Shown piece after piece: positions 34,901-43,194 of a DNA stretch of 64,000 nucleotides. This DNA comes from Streptomyces sp. NBC_01788 (lineage in GTDB: Bacteria > Actinomycetota > Actinomycetes > Streptomycetales > Streptomycetaceae): contig NZ_CP109090.1 in the NCBI RefSeq assembly GCF_035917575.1, positions 372,001 through 436,000 of the forward strand, given 5' to 3'. The first letter of the stretch is position 1, and each line of letters opens with the position of its first letter. The notes under the pieces were generated by a model that was given only the letters and a program-made list of their open reading frames with translations, did no database searches and was not told the origin of the DNA. The translations under genes were made by a program, and so were the position numbers.

Positions 34901-35729
34901 CGCCGTCCCCGGCAAGCGCACCGAGTACTACTCGGCGGGCGACACCGCCTGGACGCGCTACCTCTCCTCCAGCTTCCCCTGGGGCGAGGCCATGGCCGAC
35001 CAGGCGCGCACGTACACCGCGGGCTCGAAGCGCGCGGAGAACTGGTACCGGGGCATCCCGGCCCCATCCGCTCCACGCGGCACCGACGGCAGCCTCGAAC
35101 TGGCCGCGGAGCGGCAGGACAACCTGATCGGCGTGGCACCCGCCTTCTGGGGCGACACCGAACACATGGGCATCCAGGGCTCCTTCGGCGACATCGGCAG
35201 CATGAGGCTCACCAGCGGCGGCAAGGTGATCGGCGAGACCGGGTGGCCGTCGGGGACGTTCAATGTCCCGGCTGAGGACGCCGCGTACGAGCTCACCATG
35301 GACACCACCAAGTTCGGGCAGCCCGCCGCCGTGTGGCAGCGGTCCACCAGCACCCGGACGGTCTGGAAGTTCCGCTCGCACCGGGGCGAGACCGCCTACT
35401 CCCAGGGCATTCCGCTGCTCTTCCCGGGCTACGACGTGGACACGGACGGCCTCAAGACCGTTCCGGCGAGGGACGGTCAAACGATCGGGCTGAGCGTGAC
35501 CGGTCACGCGGGCTACACGCCCGGCAAGCTGGTGGCCGCCAAGGTCTCGTACTCGTACGACGGCGAGACCTGGACCGAGGCCGCCACCTCGCAGCGTGAC
35601 GGCCGCTGGACCGCGACCGTGAACCACGCGGGCGCGGTCGGCAAGCCGGTCACGCTGAAGACCGAACTGACGGACGCCAACGGCAACTCCGTCGTCCAGA
35701 CCGTGACCGACGCGTACGCCGTGCGCTGA
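31968..35729 (+). CDS. Large secreted subtilisin-like serine protease (S8)
   Basis: 1253 residues from the ATG at 31968 with AGGGAGAG upstream. A signal peptide (ALGAATAAVLAVTAIAPSAA) is followed by a propeptide (VTVTLVTGDKVLV type) and the catalytic domain, with D236 (VAVLDTGADAEHPD), H268 (GHGTHTISTV) and S440 (GTSMATPHVAGAAA). A PA-like domain (GKIALVEADDDDGYLYSLAR) and about 600 more residues of beta-rich modules follow. It probably degrades large proteins outside the cell. It ends at a strong hairpin. All catalytic residues are present. Confidence 0.95.
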   Translation: MRPISRTALGAATAAVLAVTAIAPSAAAPQDDPTVKRPLTGGTIAAGAGAPVTVTLVTGDKVLVRTDSSEAASVTALSREDGSVPLLQTRQSGKDLYVYPDTAARALAAGKVDEELFNVTGLVRQGYDDAHTAALPLIAVYGSAAARTTPATPRGAKRGPALDAIDGVALTTDKAKAADFWADVTNPRARSASGLKKLWLDRKVRAALDRSTRQIGADLAWAAGYTGKGTKVAVLDTGADAEHPDLKGRITASENFTDSPTTDDRQGHGTHTISTVGGSGAASDGRKKGVAPDTELLNGKVLNDSGYGAESWIIAGMQWAVDQKADVVSMSLGNPEPTDCTDPMSVAAEKLAQNKDTLFVIAAGNSGPTLNTVSSPGCAPSVLTVGAVDRDDSTAQFSSRGPVLGAHTLKPEIAAPGVDISAAAAGGRGLYAYRSMSGTSMATPHVAGAAALVKQRHPDWTAQQVKAALVSSAQSDIPGDVRETGAGRLDVKAAIDTTVVGAPAVQAGTYAWPQKGGDRTTVDLPYTNSGSKPIKLSLKVQGVTGNDGSAVHSPVAGLDAKTVTVPAGATMKVPLRIDPAAHLKAAQYGDVTGRVLATGPGGVRASTPFSLYVEPRTVTLRVKMIDRAGEPATGSSSLDVIGTDTADGERRFNDGAAEQVYRVRPGAYFVSGFVMTPDAADATGGMTDSVGYLARPQVDVAKDTTVVLDARKAHRLRVETADRASESRSTTLAFGRTWDGTWLHAGSVTGNRSVRTYLADVQGKARDGDFEFASFWRAYAPQLEKLSVVGGAALHPRMASTGSVNLDGTGEAALVDAGTGTPDELRAAGVAGKIALVEADDDDGYLYSLARDAKAAGAKAVLAHRRAAGPWQPSMGFGQAPVPSLGIEADEAAALKSALAKGAVTLRWKATAVSPFVYNLAFPETGPVVSDRTYQVRDEKLGTVTATYEAMGVAADYVDTMVMARPYGGVFSAAGDSVAVPGKRTEYYSAGDTAWTRYLSSSFPWGEAMADQARTYTAGSKRAENWYRGIPAPSAPRGTDGSLELAAERQDNLIGVAPAFWGDTEHMGIQGSFGDIGSMRLTSGGKVIGETGWPSGTFNVPAEDAAYELTMDTTKFGQPAAVWQRSTSTRTVWKFRSHRGETAYSQGIPLLFPGYDVDTDGLKTVPARDGQTIGLSVTGHAGYTPGKLVAAKVSYSYDGETWTEAATSQRDGRWTATVNHAGAVGKPVTLKTELTDANGNSVVQTVTDAYAVR

Positions 35730-35738
35730 CCCACACCC

Positions 35739-35778
35739 CGCGACCCGCGCCCAGGCCGGAGCCTGAGCGCGGGTCGCG
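35739..35778 (+). terminator. Strong hairpin terminator after the subtilase
   Basis: A perfect 12-base stem (CGCGACCCGCGC / GCGCGGGTCGCG) whose 16-base loop folds again (AGGC/GCCT). It starts ten bases after the stop codon. Confidence 0.85.
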
Positions 35779-35927
35779 CCGGCTGATCGCTCCCGGTCGG
35801 CCGTCGTCGACTTCGACGCTCATACGTCCTGCGTTGCAGTACCAGAATGTGCGTCGAAAGTGGTTGGTCGTCGGTCTGTTGCCTGTGTTTCCATGCCGAA
35901 GTGAACATCGAGAGCTTCGGGGCCGGT

Positions 35928-36446
35928 GTGGAGCGGTCGGATCTCCGGATGCGGCCGAGGACTGACGATGATGTCGAGACGTGTGTGCGGGTTCTCGCGG
36001 AAGTCCATCAATGTGACGGCTACCCGGTGAACTGGCCCGACCAGCCCGACGAGTGGCTGTCACCGGCTTCCCTGTTGGGAGCCTGGGTCGCTGAACTCGG
36101 CGGCCGACTCGTCGGCCACGTCAGCTTGTCCCGCGAGGGTGAAGGAGATCTGGCCCCCGGCTTGTGGGGCGAGCTGAACGGGACGAGCACGGCCCTGGCC
36201 GCGGTTGTCAACCGGCTGTTCGTCGCCCCACAGGCCAGGGGGCATGGCATCGGTGCACTGCTGATCGGCCAGGCAGTGGAGGAGGCACGACGCCGTGGCC
36301 TGCATCCGGTGCTCGACGTCGTGGCGTCCGACACCTCCGCGGCGGCTCTGTACGAGCGACTGGGGTGGCAGTTGATGGCCACGGTCGAGCAGCGATGGAG
36401 CCCGTCCCAACTCGTGGCCATTCACTGTTATGCGGCGGCGTCGTGA
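35928..36446 (+). CDS. GNAT-family acetyltransferase
   Basis: About 172 residues from a GTG at 35928; an ATG at 35949 (MRPRTDDDVETCV) would also fit. The acetyl-CoA site is RLFVAPQARGHGIGALLIGQ, followed by the typical helix EEARRRGLHPVLDV and DTSAAALYERLGWQLM. The partner is unknown. It stands alone after the subtilase terminator. Confidence 0.88.
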   Translation: MERSDLRMRPRTDDDVETCVRVLAEVHQCDGYPVNWPDQPDEWLSPASLLGAWVAELGGRLVGHVSLSREGEGDLAPGLWGELNGTSTALAAVVNRLFVAPQARGHGIGALLIGQAVEEARRRGLHPVLDVVASDTSAAALYERLGWQLMATVEQRWSPSQLVAIHCYAAAS

Positions 36447-36607
36447 TGCGGTCTCTCGCCGGACAACCCGGCGTCACGCCGAGTTGCTCATACGTCTGAC
36501 AGCAGCCGACGCCCGGCCCGCGGGCACCTCTCGAAGCGCGCGGCTGGTGCGGGCACCAGTACCTCCGCGCGCTGTGGCGTGCCGCCGGGCCTCGCGGGGT
36601 GGGCCGG

Positions 36608-36973
36608 TCAGACGTCCAGGGTGGTTTCGATGCGCTTGAGCGAGTGGCGTGCGAGGGCCAGGTTGCCGCGGGTCCGGTCGAGCGCGAGGTAGAGGAACAG
36701 GCTCCCGTCGCTGTTGGTCAGGGGGCGTATGAGGTGGTACTGCTCGCCGAGCGTGATCAGGATGTCCTCGATCGAGTCATTCATGCCGAGGGTGCTCAGC
36801 GTCCGCGTCTTGGCGCGCACGACCTCCGTGTTGCCCGCGGCGGCGACTTCCAGGTCCAGTCCCTGGCCACCACCGAGGGTGCCCAGCGACATGCCGCTCT
36901 CATAATCGACCAGGGCGACACCGATCGCTCCCTCGATCGCCATGGCTTCCTTGAGTGCGGTCTCGATGCTCAT
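36608..36973 (-). CDS. Roadblock/LC7-like protein, divergent member
   Basis: 121 residues with a GAAGGGCAAG ribosome site. Its fold pattern (AIGVALVDYESGMSLGTLGG, EVVRAKTRTLSTLGM, ITLGEQYHLIRPLTN, LFLYLALDRTRGNLALARHS) is that of a roadblock/LC7 or MglB-like protein. Roadblock proteins dimerise and act on small Ras-like GTPases or on motility complexes. It is transcribed away from the operon at 37104, so the two sides probably share a promoter region. Confidence 0.75.
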   Translation of the reverse strand: MSIETALKEAMAIEGAIGVALVDYESGMSLGTLGGGQGLDLEVAAAGNTEVVRAKTRTLSTLGMNDSIEDILITLGEQYHLIRPLTNSDGSLFLYLALDRTRGNLALARHSLKRIETTLDV

Positions 36974-37103
36974 GTTCTTGCCCTTCGCGCTGTACGACGC
37001 GGCACTGAGGCCGTGTCAGAAGAAGTTCGCCGGACGACCTGTTCTGGAACGTCTGGCTTAAACTACTGTGCTTTCTGGCCGAATGTGAAGGGTTTGTGAA
37101 AGG

Positions 37104-37463
37104 ATGCCGGTGTCCTCAGTCGAAGACTCCCTGTGCCGCCTGCTCGAAGTGCCGGGAGTCACAGGCGCCGCCCTCGTCGACGCGGTCACCGGGTTGACCT
37201 ACGGCGAATCCGGCGCGGGGGAGATGGACGCCGCCGAGTGCAGTCGACTTGTGGCGTTCGTCGGCGACCGGCTCCACCTGGCCGGAGCGCAAGGAGAGCT
37301 GGAGAGCATGGTCATCACGGGCACCCGGCATCAGCTCGTCCTCAGGGCGATGCCCCGGCCGGGCGATCCCCTGCTGCTGATGGCGGCCTTGGAGCGCGAC
37401 CAGGCCAACCTGGCTCTGGTCCTGCGTGAGTTGGACCTGTACGTAGCGAAGGCGGCGGGATGA
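37104..37463 (+). CDS. Roadblock-like protein
   Basis: 119 residues, first gene of an operon. It shows a roadblock-like pattern: GVTGAALVDAVTGLTYGESG, HQLVLRAMPRPGDPLLLMAA and LERDQANLALVLRELDLYV. It is closely related in layout to the divergent gene at 36608 (both contain L-ALERDQANLAL or ALDRTRGNLAL near the end), so the two may form a heterodimer. Its stop overlaps the next start (ATGA), a sign of translational coupling. Confidence 0.72.
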   Translation: MPVSSVEDSLCRLLEVPGVTGAALVDAVTGLTYGESGAGEMDAAECSRLVAFVGDRLHLAGAQGELESMVITGTRHQLVLRAMPRPGDPLLLMAALERDQANLALVLRELDLYVAKAAG

Positions 37464-38275
37464 GCACCCGCACCGACGGCCCGCGCAACGTCCCGGCCCT
37501 GCTCACCACGCTGTACGACGAGGGCCATTCCGGCACGGTCGTCATCTCCGGCGCGCCCGGCGGCAAAATCCATCTGCGCGACGGCCGGATCGTCGCCGTG
37601 GAAACCCCCGGCGCTCCGGGTGTCGAGTCCCTTCTGCTCGCGTCGGGTCGTGTCGACGATGCCTCCTGGAGGTCCGCCTGCGCGGCCGACAGCGGGACCG
37701 AGGGCGGAGTCGGCGCCGAGCTTCAGGCGCGTGGCCTGCTGGCACCGGAGGAGTTCGAAATCGTCTGCACGGCAGCCGTGTTCGACGCTGCCTTCGCCCT
37801 CGCGCTCAGCCCTCCCGGGGACTGGGAGGTGACGGAGCCGATCCCGACGGCGGTCATCGGACCGGCCTTCGAACCGCACCTTCTCGCGGCCGAGACCTCG
37901 CGGCGTCTGCTGCTCCTGAGCCGACTGTGGGGACCGCCCGCCGAGTTCGCCCGCACCCGGGTCCGCCCGGCCGCGGACCGGCCCGCGTCCGTCCCGTCCC
38001 GTTATGCGGCGCTGCTGGAGGCCGCCAACGGCCGCCGCACTCCGCGGGACATCGCTTTCGCGTTGGGGCGGGGGACCTACGCGGTCATGCTGGACCTGAC
38101 CCGGATGGCCGAACTGGGACTGCTGCACCGCGAGAAGCCGGCCGCGGCCGGGCGCCCGAGCACCGCACCGCGCCGACCCACGTCCCCGGCCCACCACGTC
38201 CCTTCTCCCGCCGACCGCCCACTGCCCCGGCGCAGCCCCGGAACACATCACCCGCACCGAACGGACAGCGCGTGA
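37460..38275 (+). CDS. DUF4388/PATAN-like protein with winged-helix C-terminus
   Basis: 271 residues. The N-terminal half (LLTTLYDEGHSGTVVISGAP, GKIHLRDGRIVAVETPG, AAVFDAAFALALSPPGDWEV) resembles DUF4388/PATAN domains found beside two-component and GTPase systems. The C-terminal part (RYAALLEAANGRRTPRDIAF, LDLTRMAELGLLHRE) is a winged helix. The last 45 residues are disordered, rich in Pro and Arg. It overlaps both neighbours by four bases and probably acts as the effector of the roadblock proteins. Confidence 0.65.
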   Translation: MSTRTDGPRNVPALLTTLYDEGHSGTVVISGAPGGKIHLRDGRIVAVETPGAPGVESLLLASGRVDDASWRSACAADSGTEGGVGAELQARGLLAPEEFEIVCTAAVFDAAFALALSPPGDWEVTEPIPTAVIGPAFEPHLLAAETSRRLLLLSRLWGPPAEFARTRVRPAADRPASVPSRYAALLEAANGRRTPRDIAFALGRGTYAVMLDLTRMAELGLLHREKPAAAGRPSTAPRRPTSPAHHVPSPADRPLPRRSPGTHHPHRTDSA

Positions 38276-38442
38276 GCCCCGACCCGCTGCCGAACCCGGC
38301 ACCGTTCGCCCCTCCCCCGCTCGCCGTCCGCCGGCCCGGCGCCGGCTCCGCGCTGCCGAACCCGCCGGACGACCTCGCAGACCACCAACCCGACCTGCTC
38401 CTTCTGCACCGGGTTTTCGCGGGCCTCAAAGCCCTGTCCTGA
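38272..38442 (+). CDS. 56-residue microprotein in the roadblock operon
   Basis: A GTG start overlaps the stop of the preceding gene (GTGA). It is Pro-rich at first (NPAPFAPPPLAVRRPGAG), then has an acidic stretch and an amphipathic C-terminal helix (DLLLLHRVFAGLKALS). That ending could dock onto a roadblock dimer. Not recognised, but the tight overlap and high third-position GC support a real gene. Confidence 0.5.
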   Translation: MSPDPLPNPAPFAPPPLAVRRPGAGSALPNPPDDLADHQPDLLLLHRVFAGLKALS

Positions 38443-38489
38443 CCGACCGCGCACGCGCAGCAGCTCACCTCCCACCCTCAGGAGCGCCG

Positions 38490-38879
38490 ATGTCCACCGT
38501 CCACCAGCCCGAACCGCTCATCGAGGTCCTGACCGCACTGCGGGAGCGGGTGATGGGAGTGAACGAGACGGTCATCTCCACCGTCGACGGCCTGCTGGTC
38601 GCGTCCGACAGCGATGCCGTCCAGCCGGAATCCATAGCCGCGCTCTCCGCCGCCACGCACAGCCTCGGCCAGCGCATGGCCCACGAGGCCGGGGGCGGGG
38701 CGCTGCGTGACGTGGCCACCCGGAGCGCCGGACGGCACGTCGTCATCCAGGCCATCGGCGAACGCGCCCTGCTGACCGTTCTCGGCGACGACGGACTCGA
38801 CCTCGCCGGCCTGCAGCGCGAGATCCACTCCACGGTGGAGCAACTGGCGAAGATCCTCGAAGCCGACGCACCAGCCTGA
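38490..38879 (+). CDS. Roadblock/LC7 protein
   Basis: 129 residues with AGGAG upstream of the ATG. A typical roadblock domain: VNETVISTVDGLLVASDSD, ESIAALSAATHSLGQRMAHE, RHVVIQAIGERALLTVLGDD and the closing helix LQREIHSTVEQLAKILE. It closes the operon at 37104-38879. That operon and the divergent gene at 36608 contain three roadblock-type proteins but no GTPase and no kinase. Confidence 0.9.
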   Translation: MSTVHQPEPLIEVLTALRERVMGVNETVISTVDGLLVASDSDAVQPESIAALSAATHSLGQRMAHEAGGGALRDVATRSAGRHVVIQAIGERALLTVLGDDGLDLAGLQREIHSTVEQLAKILEADAPA

Positions 38880-38958
38880 CAACGTGTTCAGCCCGGTGGG
38901 CAATGCCTTACTCGCCGGAAAACAGGGAAGGAGCCGGTCCGACCAGGAGGGGCAGAAC

Positions 38959-40056
38959 ATGCGTGTGGTGGTCGTCGGCAGCGGGATCGTGGGTGCGGCA
39001 GCCGGTTACGAGCTGGTGCGGGCCGGGGTGGACGTGGCCCTGGTGGACTCGCGGGCGCCGGGCCGCGCGACGTCGGCCGGTGCGGGCATCATCTGCCCGT
39101 GGTCGTCCCAGGTGGACGATCCGGACTGGTACCGGATCGCGGTGGCCGGGGCCGAGTACTACCCGGAACTGCTGGCGGCGCTGACCGCTGACGGGGAGAC
39201 CGGGTTCGGCTACCGGCGGGTCGGCACGCTGCGGCTGGCGTCCGAGACCGAGTCCGAGGAGGCGCTGCGGCGTGTGGCCGAGCGTGCCGCGAAGTCCCCG
39301 ATGGCCGGCGAGGTGGAGTTGGTCGACGCCCGCCGGGCCCGTGAGCTCTTCCCGCCCCTCGGACACGACGGCCCGGCGGTCCACATCCCAGGAGGAGCGC
39401 GCCTGGACGGCCGCTCGGTGCGCGACGCGATGCTCCGCGCCGCCGTCCGGCACGGCGCTCGGATCGTCGACGGCACGGCCGCGATCGTGGCCGACAGCGC
39501 GGTCCGCGGAGTCCGGGTCGACGACGAGTTCGTCGGCGCGGACGCCGTGATCGCGGCGGCCGGTGCCTGGTCGCCGCACCTGCTCGAACCGATCGGCGTC
39601 CGGGTGCGGGTCGCGCCGCAGCGCGGCCAGATCATGCACCTGCGCCTGCCGGGCGTGGAGACCGCGAACTGGCCGGTCGTGCTACCACGGTCGCGGCACT
39701 ACCTCCTGGCCTTCGACGACTCCCGGATCGTGGTCGGCGCGACCCGCGAGGACGACGCCGGCTTCGACCACCGGGTGACCGCCGCCGGAATGGCCGAGGT
39801 GCTCGGCGAGGCACTGTCGGTGGCCCCGGGGCTGGCCGGTGCCACGCATCTGGAGACCCGCATCGGGTTCCGCCCGGTGGGCCCCGATATCCAACCGCTG
39901 CTCGGCGCGGTCCCCCAGGTCGGCGGGCTGATCGTGGCCAACGGCCTGGGAGCGTCCGGTCTGATGATGGGACCCTACGCGGGTGCGGTCGCGGCACGAC
40001 TGGCCCGCCGGGCCGATCCGGGGATCGACCTGACGCCCTACGATCCGCTGCGTTGA
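38959..40056 (+). CDS. FAD-dependent amino-acid oxidase (DAO family)
   Basis: 365 residues from the ATG at 38959 with AGGAGG nine bases upstream. The N-terminal FAD-binding loop is VVVVGSGIVGAAAGYELVRA. A second region, VGPDIQPLLGAVPQVGGLIV followed by NGLGASGLMMGPYAGA, is typical of D-amino-acid or glycine oxidases and dehydrogenases such as DadA and ThiO. Such enzymes deaminate D-amino acids or small amines. It may use D-amino acids released by peptidases, but it has no partner gene here. Confidence 0.88.
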   Translation: MRVVVVGSGIVGAAAGYELVRAGVDVALVDSRAPGRATSAGAGIICPWSSQVDDPDWYRIAVAGAEYYPELLAALTADGETGFGYRRVGTLRLASETESEEALRRVAERAAKSPMAGEVELVDARRARELFPPLGHDGPAVHIPGGARLDGRSVRDAMLRAAVRHGARIVDGTAAIVADSAVRGVRVDDEFVGADAVIAAAGAWSPHLLEPIGVRVRVAPQRGQIMHLRLPGVETANWPVVLPRSRHYLLAFDDSRIVVGATREDDAGFDHRVTAAGMAEVLGEALSVAPGLAGATHLETRIGFRPVGPDIQPLLGAVPQVGGLIVANGLGASGLMMGPYAGAVAARLARRADPGIDLTPYDPLR

Positions 40057-40100
40057 GAGCACCGCCCTGCGCGGGGCCGGCAGCCGCGACATGGCTGCCT

Positions 40101-40120
40101 ACCCCGACCGGCGCCGGGGT
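40101..40120. terminator. Possible terminator between convergent genes
   Basis: A six-base stem (ACCCCG / CGGGGT) with an eight-base loop, between the oxidase and the leftward SDR gene. It overlaps the last base of the SDR stop codon. Weak. Confidence 0.35.
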
Positions 40121-40914
40121 CAGGGCAGGATGGAGTCGACGTAGCCGCCGTCGACGCGTACGGCGCCACCCGTGGTGGCGGAGGCAAAGGGCGAGGCGAG
40201 GTAGACGACCATGTTGGCGATCTCCTCCGGCTCGATGAGGCGCTGCAGCAGCGACTGGGGACGGTACTTGACCATGAACTCGCGCTGCGCCTCGTTCCAG
40301 GGCAGCTCGTCGCCGACGAGTTCGCGGACGAACCCCTCGACGCCACCGGTGTGGGTCGGTCCGGCGATGACGGAGTTGACGGTGACGCCGGTGCCGGCGG
40401 CGTCCTTGGCGAACCCGCGGCTGACCGCGAGCAGCGAGGTCTTCGTCATGCCGTAGTGGATCATCTCCGCGGGGATGGCCACGGCCGAGTCGCTGGCGAG
40501 GCTGAGGACGCGCCCCCAGCCCCGTTCCTTCATGCCGGGCAGGTACGCGCGGATCAGCCGGACGGCGGAGAGGACGTTGACCTCGAAATAACGGCGCCAC
40601 TCGGCGTCGTCGATCTCCAGCGGAGCGGCGGAGCCGAAGATGCCGAGGTTGTTGACGAGGATGTCGACCGTGGGCACGACGTCCAGTACGGCGGCGGTGC
40701 CCGCCTGCGTCGCCAGGTCTCCCGCGGCGCCGGTGACGTCGTCGCTGCCGGACTCGGCGCGTACGGTGCGGACGGCTTCGGCGACGCGCTCCCCACCGCG
40801 GCCGTTGACGACGACGCGGGCGCCCGCACGGGCGAGGCCGGTGGCGATGGCGTGACCGATGCCCTGGGTGGAACCGGTGACCAGGGCGGTGCGGCCGGAG
40901 AGATCGATCTGCAT
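40120..40914 (-). CDS. Short-chain dehydrogenase/reductase
   Basis: 264 residues with a complete SDR pattern: the NAD(P) site TGSTQGIGHAIATGLARAGA, NNLGIFG, the catalytic S141 (LSLASDSAV), Y154 and K158 (IHYGMTKTS), and the DGGYVDS end. NADPH preference is suggested by VVVNGRG. It is the last gene of a leftward MFS/aldo-keto reductase/SDR operon. The mix suggests reduction of an imported or toxic carbonyl compound. Confidence 0.93.
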   Translation of the reverse strand: MQIDLSGRTALVTGSTQGIGHAIATGLARAGARVVVNGRGGERVAEAVRTVRAESGSDDVTGAAGDLATQAGTAAVLDVVPTVDILVNNLGIFGSAAPLEIDDAEWRRYFEVNVLSAVRLIRAYLPGMKERGWGRVLSLASDSAVAIPAEMIHYGMTKTSLLAVSRGFAKDAAGTGVTVNSVIAGPTHTGGVEGFVRELVGDELPWNEAQREFMVKYRPQSLLQRLIEPEEIANMVVYLASPFASATTGGAVRVDGGYVDSILP

Positions 40915-41013
40915 GATGCGTTCCCGTCGTTGTTCGAGGCTGTGGAGCTGCTGCGGTGTCTCCCTTCCCGGGTTATCCGTCCACGGCGGACGGGTACCCC
41001 GGGACGGTCGGGG

Positions 41014-41838
41014 TCAGTTGAGGGTGTCGGGGTCCGGACCGGTGCGCAGACCGCGGTCGAGGTCCGTGAGGGCGGCCATGTCGGTGTCGGTGAGCTCGAA
41101 GCCGAAGACGTCCAAGTTCTGCCGGATGCGGTCGGGGGTGACGGACTTGGGGATCACGATGTTGCCGGTCTGGAGGTGCCAGCGCAGCACGACCTGCGCC
41201 GGGGTTACGCCATACGCCTGGGCGACGCGCACGATCGCCTCGTCCCCGAGGACCGCGCCCTGGGCCAGGGGGCTCCAGGCCTCGGTGGCGATCCCGTGCT
41301 CGGAGTGGAAGGCGCGCAGCGCGGTCTGCTGGAGGCCGGGGTGCAGCTCCACCTGGTTGACCGCCGGGGTGATGCCGGTGTGCTCCAGGAGCCGCCGCAG
41401 GTGGGGGACCTGGAAGTTCGATACACCGATGGCGCGGACACGCCCCTCGGCGAGGATCTTCTCCAGCGCGTTGTAGGTCTCCACGTACAGGTCGCGGGCC
41501 GGAGTCGGCCAGTGGATGAGGTAGAGGTCGACGTGGTCCAGGCCCAGCCTGTCCAGGGAGGCGTCGAACGCGGCCAGGGTCCGGTCGTGGCCCTGGTCCT
41601 CGTTCCACAGCTTGGTCGTGATGAAGAGTTCCTCACGGGGCAGACCGGAGGCGGAGATGGCCCTGCCGACACCGCGCTCGTTGCCGTAGATCGCGGCGGT
41701 GTCGATGCTGCGGTAGCCGGCCTCCAGGGCGCTGGTGACCGCGGCGGTGGTCTCCTCGTCGGGGACCTGGAAGACACCGAAGCCCAACTGGGGCATGGTC
41801 ACACCGTTGTTGAGCGTCACGTTCGGTACGGAAGTCAT
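41014..41838 (-). CDS. Aldo/keto reductase
   Basis: 274 residues in the AKR barrel. The catalytic tetrad is D46 and Y51 (SIDTAAIYGNE), K76 (ITTKLWNED) and H109 (YLIHWPTP). The NADPH site is IPKSVTPDRIRQNLDVFGF. It resembles 2,5-diketo-D-gluconate reductases, which accept many aldehydes and ketones. It lies in the operon between the MFS transporter (37 bases) and the SDR gene. Confidence 0.93.
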   Translation of the reverse strand: MTSVPNVTLNNGVTMPQLGFGVFQVPDEETTAAVTSALEAGYRSIDTAAIYGNERGVGRAISASGLPREELFITTKLWNEDQGHDRTLAAFDASLDRLGLDHVDLYLIHWPTPARDLYVETYNALEKILAEGRVRAIGVSNFQVPHLRRLLEHTGITPAVNQVELHPGLQQTALRAFHSEHGIATEAWSPLAQGAVLGDEAIVRVAQAYGVTPAQVVLRWHLQTGNIVIPKSVTPDRIRQNLDVFGFELTDTDMAALTDLDRGLRTGPDPDTLN

Positions 41839-41875
41839 CGGGTTTCCTTTCCTTCGTACTGCTTGGTGCGGGGGA

Positions 41876-43147
41876 TCAGGAGCGGACCGCTCCCGCGGCG
41901 GCCTGAACGGCGCCGTGGTCGGACGCGGAGGGGTGGGCGGCCCCGTGGTCCGTGGCCGCGACGGGGTCGAGGTTCGCCGGGGCGGAAGCCGCGGCGGTGC
42001 GGGTTTCCCGCAACTCGAGCTGGTGCGAGAAGACGGCCAGCACCAGGGCGGCAGCGGCCAGCACCGCCCCGACGGCGTTGGGCGCGGTGTAGCCGAAGCC
42101 GGCGGAGATCACCAGGCCGCCCAGCCAGGCGGACAGGGCGTTGCCCAGGTTGAAGGCGCCGATGTTGACCGCCGAAGCGAGCGTCGGCGCGCCGTGGGCG
42201 TGGTCCAGGACACGCTTCTGCAACGGCGGGACAGTGGCGAAGCCGAGAGCGCCGATGAGGAAGACGGCCACGACGGACGCGGCCTTGCCGGAGGCCAGGA
42301 AGGTGAACAGCAGCAGGACCAGTGCCAGGCCGCCCAGTGCGGTGTAGAGCATGGGCATGAGCCTGCGATCCGCGAAACGGCCGCCGATCAGGTTGCCCGC
42401 CACCATGCCCAGCCCGAAGACCACCATCAGCCAGGTGACGGAGGATTCCGCGAAGCCGCTGACCTCGGTCATCATCGGCGCGATGTAGGTGATCGCGGCG
42501 AACACGCCCCCGAAGCCGAGCACCGTCATGGCCATGGCCAAGATGACCTGGGTGTTCCTGAACGCGGCGACCTCGTGCCGCAGCCGCACTCCCTCCGGCT
42601 TGGGCAGGTCGGGCACGAGCTTGGCGACGCCGCCCAGGCCGAGTACGCCGAGGGCGGCGACGAGCAGGAAGGTCACGCGCCAGCCGGCGTTCTGGCCCAC
42701 GTAGGTGCCCAGGGGAACGCCGACGACGTTGGCCACGGTCAGCCCGGTGAACATCATCGAGATCGCGCCGGCCTTCTTCTCCGGCGCCACCAGTTCGGCG
42801 GCGACGACGGAGCCGATGCCGAAGAAGGCGCCGTGAGCCAGGGAGGCCACCACGCGGCCGATCAGCATGACGGCGAAGACCGGGGCGACGGCGGAGATGA
42901 CGTTGCCCAGGATGAACAGGCCCATGAGCAGCATGAGCATGTTCCTGCGGGAGATCCTGGTGCCGATGACGGTCATGATCGGTGCGCCGATCATGACCCC
43001 GAGGGCGTAGCCGGTGACCAGGAAGCCGGCCGTCGGCACGGACACAGCGAGGTCCGCGCCGACCTGGGGAAGCAGCCCCATGATCACGAATTCCGTGGTG
43101 CCGATTCCGAAGGCCCCAATGGCCAGGGCCAGCAGTGCGAGCGGCAT
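41876..43147 (-). CDS. MFS efflux transporter (AraJ/Cmx type)
   Basis: 423 residues and twelve membrane helices. The start MPLALLALAIGAFGIGTTEF and motif A region (GTRISRRNMLMLLMGLFILG) match the drug- and arabinose-efflux AraJ/Cmx group. A 50-residue polar tail follows the last helix. It is the first gene of the operon with two reductases and may export the reduced product or the parent compound. No regulator gene adjoins it. Confidence 0.9.
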   Translation of the reverse strand: MPLALLALAIGAFGIGTTEFVIMGLLPQVGADLAVSVPTAGFLVTGYALGVMIGAPIMTVIGTRISRRNMLMLLMGLFILGNVISAVAPVFAVMLIGRVVASLAHGAFFGIGSVVAAELVAPEKKAGAISMMFTGLTVANVVGVPLGTYVGQNAGWRVTFLLVAALGVLGLGGVAKLVPDLPKPEGVRLRHEVAAFRNTQVILAMAMTVLGFGGVFAAITYIAPMMTEVSGFAESSVTWLMVVFGLGMVAGNLIGGRFADRRLMPMLYTALGGLALVLLLFTFLASGKAASVVAVFLIGALGFATVPPLQKRVLDHAHGAPTLASAVNIGAFNLGNALSAWLGGLVISAGFGYTAPNAVGAVLAAAALVLAVFSHQLELRETRTAAASAPANLDPVAATDHGAAHPSASDHGAVQAAAGAVRS

Positions 43148-43194
43148 GACGAGGGTCCTTTGACAGGCAAAGCCGGATTGCGCAAGCGCCTTAC

